DNA from: Prostheceraeus crozeri
Taxonomy: Eukaryota > Platyhelminthes > Polycladida > Euryleptidae
DNA: 64,000 nt
Reading direction: 5' to 3'
Assembly (NCBI GenBank): GCA_907163375.1
Contig: CAJQUW010005267.1
Location: 620,001-684,000 of the forward strand
Shown: positions 22,483 through 34,864 of the stretch, in pieces
How positions within the stretch are numbered: the stretch's first letter is position 1
How the letters are laid out: each line of letters starts with the position of its first letter
The notes under the pieces: generated by a model
What the model saw: the letters and a program-made list of their open reading frames with translations, nothing else
Database searches by the model: none
What the model was told of the DNA's origin: nothing
Translations under genes and position numbers: made by a program

Positions 22483-23137
22483 TTGCATCATCCATGGTTT
22501 TGTCAAAGAGAAAATTATGTTAAAATAGCGGAAATCCTTTTCCGATCCCTTCAAAAGCATGATCGCTGCCTGTTGCATTTATCTAAGTATCTGACGAGAC
22601 AGGTGGCATGCCGCTTTCCGCTCGTTCACATCACCTCTGAGATAAAGCGAGTGGACTATGCCAATCGTCACTACTTGAACTGGAATGGACTCTACTTACT
22701 GTCTATCTCAATGAAACGTGCGGTAAAGATATACTTTAGTAAATACCTATTGAAGCCATGTAAAAAATCCAAGTCTATTACGTAGATCTTTCGTTCACTT
22801 GCCTTTGCTTGCATTCTGCTGATGAAGGTCTCCACTGATGTCAGAGTGCCCATTTCCAACCCTACCACACTTTTCTCGTGATGCATTGCAATCATTCTCC
22901 ACACAGAAATTGTCTCCGGTTTCTTCTCTATTCAAATCGCAATAATCTTGAGGTCTTCCACCTGTGTGGGATATGAAGAAGCTTGAGCAGTGATGTTATG
23001 TAGATGGACATGCAAAATTCCAGTTTAGAGTTTGTCTCAGTGCTGGGAAGCCCTTATGAAATTAAATGGTAATGTTGGAAGTGAAGTTGAGGTTGCCTTC
23101 TCATGGTGAGAAAGTAGGTTAGAGTTTATGCGCCTTC
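22483..23137 (+). repeat. Long-class monomer, representative (655 bp)
   Basis: Marks of the long class here: CAAAAGCATGATCG, GACGAGACAGG, GCCGCTTTCCGCTCG, TTCACATCACC, ATTGAAGCCATGTAAAAAAT, and a junction block starting CCACCTGTGTGGGATATG and ending CAGTGCTGGGAAGCCC. That junction block is about 78 bp longer than in the short class. Confidence 0.85.
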
Positions 23138-23714
23138 TTGCATCATCCATGGTTTTGTCAAAGAGAAAATTATGTTAAAATAGCGGAAATCCTTTTCCGA
23201 TCCCTTCAAAGGCATGATCGCTGCCTGTTGCATTTATCTAAGTATCTGACAAGACAGGTGGCATGCCGTTTTCCGCTCGTTTACATAACCTCTGAGATAA
23301 AGCGAGTGGACTATGCCAATCGTCACTACTTGAACTGGAATGGACTCTACTTACTGTCTATCTCAATGAAACGTGCGGTAAAGATATACTTTAGTAAATA
23401 CCTAGTGAAGCCATGAAAATCCAAGCGTATTACGTAGATCTTTCGTTCACTTGCCTTTGCTTGCATTCTGCTGATGAAGGTCTCCACTGATGTCAGAGTG
23501 CCCATTTCCAACCCTACCACACTTTTCTCGTGATGCATTGCAATCATTCTCCACAAGGAAATTGTCTCCGGTTTCTTCTCTATTCAAATCTCAATAATCT
23601 TGAGGTCTTTTACTTTCGTCTGGGAAGCCCTTATGAAATTAAATGGTAATGTTGGAAGTGAAGTTGAGGCTGCCTTCTCATGGTGAGAAAGTAGGTTAGA
23701 GTTTATGCGCCTTC
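23138..23714 (+). repeat. Short-class monomer, representative (577 bp)
   Basis: Marks of the short class here: CAAAGGCATGATCG, GACAAGACAGG, GCCGTTTTCCGCTCG, TTTACATAACC, AGTGAAGCCATGAAAATCC, and a short junction GAGGTCTTTTACTTTCG running straight into TCTGGGAAGCCC. Confidence 0.85.
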
Positions 23715-26700
23715 TTGCATCATCCATGGTTTTGTCAAAGAGAAAATTATGTTAAAATAGCGGAAATCCTTTTCCGATCCCTTCAAAAGCATGATCGCTG
23801 CCTGTTGCATTTATCTAAGTATCTGACGAGACAGGTGGCATGCCGCTTTCCGCTCGTTCACATCACCTCAGAGATAAAGCGAGTGGACTATGCCAATCGT
23901 CACTACTTGAACTGGAATGGACTCTACTTACTGTCTATCTCAATGAAACGTGCGGTAAAGATATACTTTAGTAAATACCTATTGAAGCCATGTAAAAAAT
24001 CCAAGCGTATTACGTAGATCTTTCGTTCACTTGCCTTTGCTTGCATTCTGCTGATGAAGGTCTCCACTGATGTCAGAGTGCCCATTTCCAACCCTACCAC
24101 ACTTTTCTCGTGATGCATTGCAATCATTCTCCACACAGAAATTGTCTCCGGTTTCTTCTCTATTCAAATCGCAATAATCTTGAGGTCTTCCACCTGTGTG
24201 GGATATGAAGAAGCTTGAGCAGTGATGTTATGTAGATGGACATGCAAAATTCCAGTTTAGAGTTTGTCTCAGTGCTGGGAAGCCCTTATGAAATTAAATG
24301 GTAATGTTGGAAGTGAAGTTGAGGTTGCCTTCTCATGGTGAGAAAGTAGGTTAGAGTTTATGCGCCTTCTTGCATCATCCATGGTTTTGTCAAAGAGAAA
24401 ATTATGTTAAAATAGCGGAAATCCTTTTCCGATCCCTTCAAAGGCATGATCGCTGCCTGTTGCATTTATCTAAGTATCTGACAAGACAGGTGGCATGCCG
24501 TTTTCCGCTCGTTTACATAACCTCTGAGATAAAGCGAGTGGACTATGCCAATCGTCACTACTTGAACTGGAATGGACTCTACTTACTGTCTATCTCAATG
24601 AAACGTGCGGTAAAGATATACTTTAGTAAATACCTAGTGAAGCCATGAAAATCCAAGCGTATTACGTAGATCTTTCGTTCACTTGCCTTTGCTTGCATTC
24701 TGCTGATGAAGGTCTCCACTGATGTCAGAGTGCCCATTTCCAACCCTACCACACTTTTCTCGTGATGCATTGCAATCATTCTCCACACAGAAATTGTCTC
24801 CGGTTTCTTCTCTATTCAAATCGCAATAATCTTGAGGTCTTTTACTTTCGTCTGGGAAGCCCTTATGAAATTAAATGGTAATGTTGGAAGTGAAGTTGAG
24901 GTTGCCTTCTCATGGTGAGAAAGTAGGTTAGAGTTTATGCGCCTTCTTGCATCATCCATGGTTTTGTCAAAGAGAAAATTATGTTAAAATAGCGGAAATC
25001 CTTTTCCGATCCCTTCAAAAGCATGATCGCTGCCTGTTGCATTTATCTAAGTATCTGACGAGACAGGTGGCATGCCGCTTTCCGCTCGTTCACATCACCT
25101 CTGAGATAAAGCGAGTGGACTATGCGAATCGTCACTACTTGAACTGGAATGGACTCTACTTACTGTCTATCTCAATGAAACGTGCGGTAAAGATGTACTT
25201 AAGTAAATACCTATTGAAGCCAGCCTAATCCAAGCGTATTACGTAGATCTTCCGTTCACTTGCCTTTACTTGCATTCTGCTGATGAAGGTCTCCACTGAT
25301 GTCAGAGTGCCCATTTCCAACCCTACCACACTTTTCTCGTGATGCATTGCAATCATTCTCCACACAGAAATTGTCTCCGGTTTCTTCTCTATTCAAATCG
25401 CAATAATCTTGAGGTCTTCCACCTGTGTGGGATCTGAAGAAGCTTGAGCAGTGATGTTATGTAGATGGACATGCAAAATTCCAGTTTAGAGTTTGTCTCA
25501 GTGCTGGGAAGCCCTTATGAAATTAAATGGTAATGTTGGAAGTGAAGTTGAGGTTGCCTTCTCATGGTGAGAAAGTAGGTTAGAGTTTATGCGCCTTCTT
25601 GCATCATCCATGGTTTTGTCAAAGAGAAAATTATGTTAAAATAGCGGAAATCCTTTTCCGATCCCTTCAAAGGCATGATCGCTGCCTGTTGCTTTTATCT
25701 AAGTATCTGACAAGACAGGTGGCATGCCGCTTTCCGCTCGTTTACATAACCTCTGAGATAAAGCGAGTGGACTATGCCAATCGTCACTACTTGAACTGGA
25801 ATGGACTCTACTTACTGTCTATCTCAATGAAACGTGCGGTAAAGATATACTTTAGTAAATACCTAGTGAAGCCATGTAAAAAATCCAAGCGTATTACGTA
25901 GATCTTTCGTTCACTTGCCTTTGCTTGCATTCTGCTGATGAAGGTCTCCACTGATGTCAGAGTGCCCATTTCCAACCCTACCACACTTTTCTCGTGATGC
26001 ATTGCAATCATTCTCCACACAGAAATTGTCTCCGGTTTCTTCTCTATTCAAATCGCAATAATCTTGATGTCTTTTACTTTCGTCTGGGAAGCCCTTATGA
26101 AATTAAATGGTAATGTTGGAAGTGAAGTTGAGGTTGCCTTCTCATGGTGAGAAAGTAGGTTAGAGTTTATGCGCCTTCTTGCATCATCCATGGTTTTGTC
26201 AAAGAGAAAATTATGTTAAAATAGCGGAAATCCTTTTCCGATCCCTTCAAAAGCATGATCGCTGCCTGTTGCATTTATCTAAGTATCTGACGAGACAGGT
26301 GGCATGCCGCTTTCCGCTCGTTCACATCACCTCTGAGATAAAGCGAGTGGACTATGCGAATCGTCACTACTTGAACTGGAATGGACTCTACTTACTGTCT
26401 ATCTCAATGAAACGTGCGGTAAAGATATACTTTAGTAAATACCTAGTGAAGCCATGTAAAAAATCCAAGCGTATTACGTAGATCTTTCGTTCACTTGCCT
26501 TTGCTTGCATTCTGCTGATGAAGGTCTCCACTGATGTCAGAGTGCCCATTTCCAACCCTACCACACTTTTCTCGTGATGCATTGCAATCATTCTCCACAC
26601 AGAAATTGTCTCCGGTTTCTTCTCTATTCAAATCGCAATAATCTTGAGGTCTTCCACCTGTGTGGGATATGAAGAAGCTTGAGCAGTGATGTTATGTAGA

Positions 26701-28714
26701 TGGACATGCAAAATTCCAGTTTAGAGTTTGTCTCAGTGCTGGGAAGCCCTTATGAAATTAAATGGTAATGTTGGAAGTGAAGTTGAGGTTGCCTTCTCAT
26801 GGTGAAAAAGTAGGTTAGAGTTTATGCGCCTTCTTGCATCATCCATGGTTTTGTCAAAGAGAAAATTATGTTAAAATAGCGGAAATCCTTTTCCGATCCC
26901 TTCAAAACTTGATCGCTGCCTGTTGCATTTATCTAAGTATCTGACGAGACAGGTGGCATGCCGCTTTCCGCTCGTTCACATCACCTCTGAGATAAAGCGA
27001 GTGGACTATGCGAATCGTCACTACTTGAACTGGAATGGACTCTACTTACTGTCTATCTCAATGAAACGTGCGGTAAAGATATACTTTAGTAAATACCTAG
27101 TGAAGCCATGAAAATCCAAGCGTATTACGTAGATCTTTCGTTCACTTGCCTTTGCTTGCATTCTGCTGATGAAGGTCTCCACTGATGTCAGAGTGCCCAT
27201 TTCCAACCCTACCACACTTTTCTCGTGATGCATTGCAATCATTCTCCACACAGAAATTGTCTCCGGTTTCTTCTCTATTCAAATCGCAATAATCTTGAGG
27301 TCTTTTACTTTCGTCTGGGAAGCCCTTATGAAATTAAATGGTAATGTTGGAAGTGAAGTTGAGGCTGCCTTCTCATGGTGAGAAAGTAGGTTAGAGTTTA
27401 TGCGCCTTCTTGCATCATCCATGGTTTTGTCAAAGAGAAAATTATGTTAAAATAGCGGAAATCCTTTTCCGATCCCTTCAAAAGCATGATCGCTGCCTGT
27501 TGCATTTATCTAAGTATCTGACGAGACAGGTGGCATGCCGCTTTCCGCTCGTTCACATCACCTCCGAGATAAAGCGAGTGGACTATGCCAATCGTCACTA
27601 CTTGAACTGGAATGGACTCTACTTACTGTCTATCTCAATGAAACGTGCGGTAAAGATATACTTTAGTAAATACCTAGTGGAGCCATGAAAATCCAAGCGT
27701 ATTACGTAGATCTTTCGTTCACTTGCCTTTGCTTGCATTCTGCTGATGAAGGTCTCCACTGATGTCAGAGTGCCCATTTCCAACCCTACCACACTTTTCT
27801 CGTGATGCATTGCAATCATTCTCCACAAGAAATTGTCTCCGGTTTCTTCTCTATTCAAATCGCAATAATCTTGAGGTCTTCCACCTGTGTGGGATATGAA
27901 GAAGCTTGAGCAGTGATGTTATGTAGATGGACATGCAAAATTCCAGTTTAGAGTTTGTCTCAGTGCTGGGAAGCCCTTATGAAATTAAATGGTAATGTTG
28001 GAAGTGAAGTTGAGGTTGCCTTCTCATGGTGAAAAAGTAGGTTAGAGTTTATGCGCCTTCTTGCATCATCCATGGTTTTGTCAAAGAGAAAATTATGTTA
28101 AAATAGCGGAAATCCTTTTCCGATCCCTTCAAAGGCATGATCGCTGCCTGTTGCATTTATCTAAGTATCTGACGAGACAGGTGGCATGCCGCTTTCCGCT
28201 CGTTCACATCACCTCTGAGATAAAGCGAGTGGACTATGCCAATCGTCACTACTTGAACTGGAATGGACTCTACTTACTGTCTATCTCAATGAAACGTGCG
28301 GTAAAGATATACTTTAGTAAATACCTAGTGAAGCCATGTAAAAATCCAAGCGTATTACGTAGATCTTTCGTTCACTTGCCTTTGCTTGCATTCTGCTGAT
28401 GAAGGTCTCCACTGATGTCAGAGTGCCCATTTCCAACCCTACCACACTTTTCTCGTGATGCATTGCAATCATTCTCCACACAGAAATTGTCTCCGGTTTC
28501 TTCTCTATTCAAATCGCAATAATCTTGAGGTCTTCCACCTGTGTGGGATATGAAGAAGCTTGAGCAGTGATGTTATGTAGATGGACATGCAAAATTCCAG
28601 TTTAGAGTTTGTCTCAGTGCTGGGAAGCCCTTATGAAATTAAATGGTAATGTTGGAAGTGAAGTTGAGGTTGCCTTCTCATGGTGAAAAAGTAGGTTAGA
28701 GTTTATGCGCCTTC

Positions 28715-29358
28715 TTGCATCATCCATGGTTTTGTCAAAGAGAAAATTATGTTAAAATAGCGGAAATCCTTTTCCGATCCCTTCAAAGGCATGATCGCTG
28801 CCTGTTGCATTTATCTAAGTATCTGACGAGACAGGTGGCATGCCGCTTTCCGCTCGTTCACATCACCTCTGAGATAAAGCGAGTGGACTATGCGAATCGT
28901 CACTACTTGAACTGGAATGGACTCTACTTACTGTCTATCTCAATGAAACGTGCGGTAAAGATATACTTTAGTAAATACCTATTGAAGCCATGTAAAAAAT
29001 CCAAGCGTATTACGTAGATCTTTCGTTCACTTGCCTTTGCTTGCATTCTGCTGATGAAGGTCTCCACTGATGTCAGAGTGCCCATTTCCAACCCTACCAC
29101 ACTTTTCTCGTGATGCATTGCAATCATTCTCCACACAGAAATTGTCTCCGGTTTCTTCTCTATTCAAATCGCAATAATCTTGAGGTCTTCCCCCTGTGTG
29201 GGATATGAAGAAAGCTGAAGCATTTGTTATGTTAGATGGAATGCAATTTCCGTTTACTTTCGTCTGGGAAGCCCTTATGAAATTAAATGGTAATGTTGGA
29301 AGTGAAGTTGAGGTTGCCTTCTCATGGTGAGAAAGTAGGTTAGAGTTTATGCGCCTTC
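28715..29358 (+). repeat. Intermediate satellite monomer (644 bp)
   Basis: Its junction (about 29,185-29,270) begins like the long class (CCTGTGTGGGATATGAAG) but ends like the short class (TTTACTTTCGTCTGGGAAG). A related mixed junction occurs at about 12,975-13,065 in the monomer starting at 12506, and a partly similar one in the monomer starting at 13154. These look like survivors of an ancestral form from which the short class could arise by one internal loss. Confidence 0.75.
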
Positions 29359-32300
29359 TTGCATCATCCATGGTTTTGTCAAAGAGAAAATTATGTTAAA
29401 ATAGCGGAAATCCTTTTCCGATCCCTTCAAAAGCATGATCGCTGCCTGTTGCATTTATCTAAGTATCTGACGAGACAGGTGGCATGCCGCTTTCCGCTCG
29501 TTCACATCACCTCTGAGATAAAGCGAGTGGACTATGCCAATCGTCACTACTTGAACTGGAATGGACTCTACTTACTGTCTATCTCAATGAAACGTGCGGT
29601 AAAGATGTACTTTAGTAAATACCTATTGAAGCCATGTAAAAAATCCAAGCCTATTACGTAGATCTTTCGTTCACTTGCCTTTGCTTGCATTCTGCTGATG
29701 AAGGTCTCCACTGATGTCAGAGTGCCCATTTCCAACCCTACCACACTTTTCTCGTGATGCATTGCAATCATTCTCCACACAGAAATTGTCTCCGGTTTCT
29801 TCTCTATTCAAATCGCAATAATCTTGAGGTCTTCCACCTGTGTGGGATATGAAGAAGCTTGAGCAGTGATGTTATGTAGATGGACATGCAAAATTCCAGT
29901 TTAGAGTTTGTCTCAGTGCTGGGAAGCCCTTATGAAATTAAATGGTAATGTTGGAAGTGAAGTTGAGGTTGCCTTCTCATGGTGAGAAAGTAGGTTAGAG
30001 TTTATGCGCCTTCTTGCATCATCCATGGTTTTGTCAAAGAGAAAATTATGTTAAAATAGCGGAAATCCTTTTCCGATCCCTTCAAAGGCATGATCGCTGC
30101 CTGTTGCATTTATCTAAGTATCTGACAAGACAGGTGGCATGCCGTTTTCCGCTCGTTCACATCACCTCTGAGATAAAGCGAGTGGACTATGCCAATCGTC
30201 ACTACTTGAACTGGAATGGACTCTACTTACTGTCTATCTCAATGAAACGTGCGGTAAAGATATACTTTAGTAAATACCTAGTGAAGCCATGAAAATCCAA
30301 GCGTATTACGTAGATCTTTCGTTCACTTGCCTTTGCTTGCATTCTGCTGATGAAGGTCTCCACTGATGTCAGAGTGCCCATTTCCAACCCTACCACACTT
30401 TTCTCGTGATGCATTGCAATCATTCTCCACACAGAAATTGTCTCCGGTTTCTTTTCTATTCAAATCGCAATAATCTTGATGTCTTTTACTTTCGTCTGGG
30501 AAGCCCTTATGAAATTAAATGGTAATGTTGGAAGTGAAGTTGAGGCTGCCTTCTCATGGTGAGAAAGTAGGTTAGAGTTTATGCGCCTTCTTGCATCATC
30601 CATGGTTTTGTCAAAGAGAAAATTATGTTAAAATAGCGGAAATCCTTTTCCGATCCCTTCAAAAGCATGATCGCTGCCTGTTGCATTTATCTAAGTATCT
30701 GACGAGACAGGTGGCATGCCGCTTTCCGCTCGTTCACATCACCTCTGAGATAAAGCGAGTGGACTATGCCAATCGTCACTACTTGAACTGGAATGGACTC
30801 TACTTACTGTCTATCTCAATGAAACGTGCGGTAAAGATATACTTTAGTAAATACCTATTGAAGCCATGTAAAAAATCCAAGCGTATTACGTAGATCTTTC
30901 GTTCACTTGCCTTTGCTTGCATTCTGCTGATGAAGGTCTCCACTGATGTCAGAGTGCCCATTTCCAACCCTACCACACTTTTCTCGTGATGCATTGCAAT
31001 CATTCTCCACACAGAAATTGTCTCCGGTTTCTTCTCTATTCAAATCGCAATAATCTTGAGGTCTTCCACCTGTGTGGGATATGAAGAAGCTTGAGCAGTG
31101 ATGTTATGTAGATGGACATGCAAAATTCCAGTTTAGAGTTTGTCTCAGTGCTGGGAAGCCCTTATGAAATTAAATGGTAATGTTGGAAGTGAAGTTGAGG
31201 TTGCCTTCTCATGGTGAAAAAGTAGGTTAGAGTTTATGCGCCTTCTTGCATCATCCATGGTTTTGTCATAGAGAAAATTATGTTAAAATAGCGGAAATCC
31301 TTTTCCGATCCCTTCAAAACTTGATCGCTGCCTGTTGCATTTATCTAAGTATCTGACGAGACAGGTGGCATGCCGCTTTCCGCTCGTTCACATCACCTCA
31401 GAGATAAAGCGAGTGGACTATGCGAATCGTCACTACTTGAACTGGAATGGACTCTACTTACTGTCTATCTCAATGAAACGTGCGGTAAAGATATACTTTA
31501 GTAAATACCTAGTGAAGCCATGAAAATCCAAGCGTATTACGTAGATCTTTCGTTCACTTGCCTTTGCTTGCATTCTGCTGATGAAGGTCTCCACTGATGT
31601 CAGAGTGCCCATTTCCAACCCTACCACACTTTTCTCGTGATGAATTGCAATCATTCTCCACAAGGAAATTGTCTCCGGTTTCTTCTCTATTCAAATCGCA
31701 ATAATCTTGAGGTCTTTTACTTTCGTCTGGGAAGCCCTTATGAAATTAAATGGTGATGTTGGAAGTGAAGTTGAGGCTGCCTTCTCATGGTGAGAAAGTA
31801 GGTTAGAGTTTATGCGCCTTCTTGCATCATCCATGGTTTTGTCAAAGAGAAAATTATGTTAAAATAGCGGAAATCCTTTTCCGATCCCTTCAAAAGCATG
31901 ATCGCTGCCTGTTGCATTTATCTAAGTATCTGACGAGACAGGTGGCATGCCGCTTTCCGCTCGTTCACATCACCTCTGAGATAAAGCGAGTGGACTATGC
32001 CAATCGTCACTACTTGAACTGGAATGGACTCTACTTACTGTCTATCTCAATGAAACGTGCGGTAAAGATATACTTTAGTAAATACCTATTGAAGCCATGT
32101 AAAAAATCCAAGTCTATTACGTAGATCTTTCGTTCACTTGCCTTTGCTTGCATTCTGCTGATGAAGGTCTCCACTGATGTCAGAGTGCCCATTTCCAACC
32201 CTACCACACTTTTCTCGTGATGCATTGCAATCATTCTCCACACAGAAATTGTCTCCGGTTTCTTCTCTATTCAAATCGCAATAATCTTGAGGTCTTCCAC

Positions 32301-34285
32301 CTGTGTGGGATATGAAGAAGCTTGAGCAGTGATGTTATGTAGATGGACATGCAAAATTCCAGTTTAGAGTTTGTCTCAGTGCTGGGAAGCCCTTATGAAA
32401 TTAAATGGTAATGTTGGAAGTGAAGTTGAGGTTGCCTTCTCATGGTGAGAAAGTAGGTTAGAGTTTATGCGCCTTCTTGCATCATCCATGGTTTTGTCAA
32501 AGAGAAAATTATGTTAAAATAGCGGAAATCCTTTTCCGATCCCTTCAAAGGCATGATCGCTGCCTGTTGCATTTATCTAAGTATCTGACAAGACAGGTGG
32601 CATGCCGTTTTCCGCTCGTTTACATAACCTCTGAGATAAAGCGAGTGGACTATGCCAATCGTCACTACTTGAACTGGAATGGACTCTACTTACTGTCTAT
32701 CTCAATGAAACGTGCGGTAAAGATATACTTTAGTAAATACCTAGTGAAGCCATGAAAATCCAAGCGTATTACGTAGATCTTTCGTTCACTTGCCTTTGCT
32801 TGCATTCTGCTGATGAAGGTCTCCACTGATGTCAGAGTGCCCATTTCCAACCCTACCACACTTTTCTTGTGATGAATTGCAATCATTCTCCACAAGGAAA
32901 TTGTCTCCGGTTTCTTCTCTATTCAAATCGCAATAATCTTGAGGTCTTTTACTTTCGTCTGGGAAGCCCTTATGAAATTAAATGGTGATGTTGGAAGTGA
33001 AGTTGAGGCTGCCTTCTCATGGTGAGAAAGTAGGTTAGAGTTTATGCGCCTTCTTGCATCATCCATGGTTTTGTCAAAGAGAAAATCATGTTAAAATAGC
33101 GGAAATCCTTTTCCGATCCCTTCAAAAGCATGATCGCTGCCTGTTGCATTTATCTAAGTATCTGACGAGACAGGTGGCATGCCGCTTTCCGCTCGTTCAC
33201 ATCACCTCTGAGATAAAGCGAGTGGACTATGCCAATCGTCACTACTTGAACTGGAATGGACTCTACTTACTGTCTATCTCAATGAAACGTGCGGTAAAGA
33301 TATACTTTAGTAAATACCTATTGAAGCCATGTAAAAAATCCAAGTCTATTACGTAGATCTTTCGTTCACTTGCCTTTGCTTGCATTCTGCTGATGAAGGT
33401 CTCCACTGATGTCAGAGTGCCCATTTCCAACCCTACCACACTTTTCTCGTGATGCATTGCAATCATTCTCCACACAGAAATTGTCTCCGGTTTCTTCTCT
33501 ATTCAAATCGCAATAATCTTGAGGTCTTCCACCTGTGTGGGATATGAAGAAGCTTGAGCAGTGATGTTATGTAGATGGACATGCAAAATTCCAGTTTAGA
33601 GTTTGTCTCAGTGCTGGGAAGCCCTTATGAAATTAAATGGTAATGTTGGAAGTGAAGTTGAGGTTGCCTTCTCATGGTGAGAAAGTAGGTTAGAGTTTAT
33701 GCGCCTTCTTGCATCATCCATGGTTTTGTCAAAGAGAAAATTATGTTAAAATAGCGGAAATCCTTTTCCGATCCCTTCAAAGGCATGATCGCTGCCTGTT
33801 GCATTTATCTAAGTATCTGACAAGACAGGTGGCATGCCGTTTTCCGCTCGTTTACATAACCTCTGAGATAAAGCGAGTGGACTATGCCAATCGTCACTAC
33901 TTGAACTGGAATGGACTCTACTTACTGTCTATCTCAATGAAACGTGCGGTAAAGATATACTTTAGTAAATACCTAGTGAAGCCATGAAAATCCAAGCGTA
34001 TTACGTAGATCTTTCGTTCACTTGCCTTTGCTTGCATTCTGCTGATGAAGGTCTCCACTGATGTCAGAGTGCCCATTTCCAACCCTACCACACTTTTCTC
34101 GTGATGCATTGCAATCATTCTCCACACAGAAATTGTCTCCGGTTTCTTTTCTATTCAAATCGCAATAATCTTGATGTCTTTTACTTTCGTCTGGGAAGCC
34201 CTTATGAAATTAAATGGTAATGTTGGAAGTGAAGTTGAGGCTGCCTTCTCATGGTGAGAAAGTAAGTTAGAGTTTATGCGCCTTC
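29359..34285 (+). repeat. Higher-order repeat stretch, four 1,232-bp dimers
   Basis: Long monomers start at 29359, 30591, 31822, 33054 and 34286, in steps of 1,231-1,232 bp, with short-class monomers between them (30014, 31246, 32477 and 33709). Confidence 0.87.
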
Positions 34286-34864
34286 TTGCATCATCCATGG
34301 TTTTGTCAAAGAGAAAATTATGTTAAAATAGCGGAAATCCTTTTCCGATCCCTTCAAAAGCATGATCGCTGCCTGTTGCATTTATCTAAGTATCTGACGA
34401 GACAGGTGGCATGCCGCTTTCCGCTCGTTCACATCACCTCTGAGATAAAGCGAGTGGACTATGCCAATCGTCACTACTTGAACTGGAATGGACTCTACTT
34501 ACTGTCTATCTCAATGAAACGTGCGGTAAAGATGTACTTTAGTAAATATTATTGAAGCCATGTAAAAAATCCAAGTCTATTACGTAGATCTTTCGTTCAC
34601 TTGCCTTTGCTTGCATTCTGCTGATGAAGGTCTCCACTGATGTCAGAGTGCCCATTTCCAACCCTACCACACTTTTCTCGTGATGAATTGCAATCATTCT
34701 CCACAAGGAAATTGTCTCCGGTTTCTTTTCTATTCAAATCGCAATAATCTTGAGGGGTTTTACTTTCGTCTGGGAAGCCCTTATGAAATTAAATGGTGAT
34801 GTTGGAAGTGAAGTTGAGGCTGCCTTCTCATGGTGAGAAAGTAGGTTAGAGTTTATGCGCCTTC

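Larger units (their letters stand above)
20020..26178 (+). repeat. Higher-order repeat stretch, five 1,232-bp dimers
   Basis: Successive long monomers start at 20020, 21252, 22483, 23715, 24947 and 26179, a step of 1,231-1,232 bp. Each is split by a short-spacing monomer at 20675, 21907, 23138, 24370 and 25599. The two monomer types differ at many fixed positions as well as in length, so the dimer is the unit being copied. Confidence 0.88.

Noticed and set aside
20020-26178. CENP-B-box-like motif in the satellite
   Set aside because: I found no close match to the TTCG....A..CGGG core in the monomer, so a centromere claim cannot rest on a motif.
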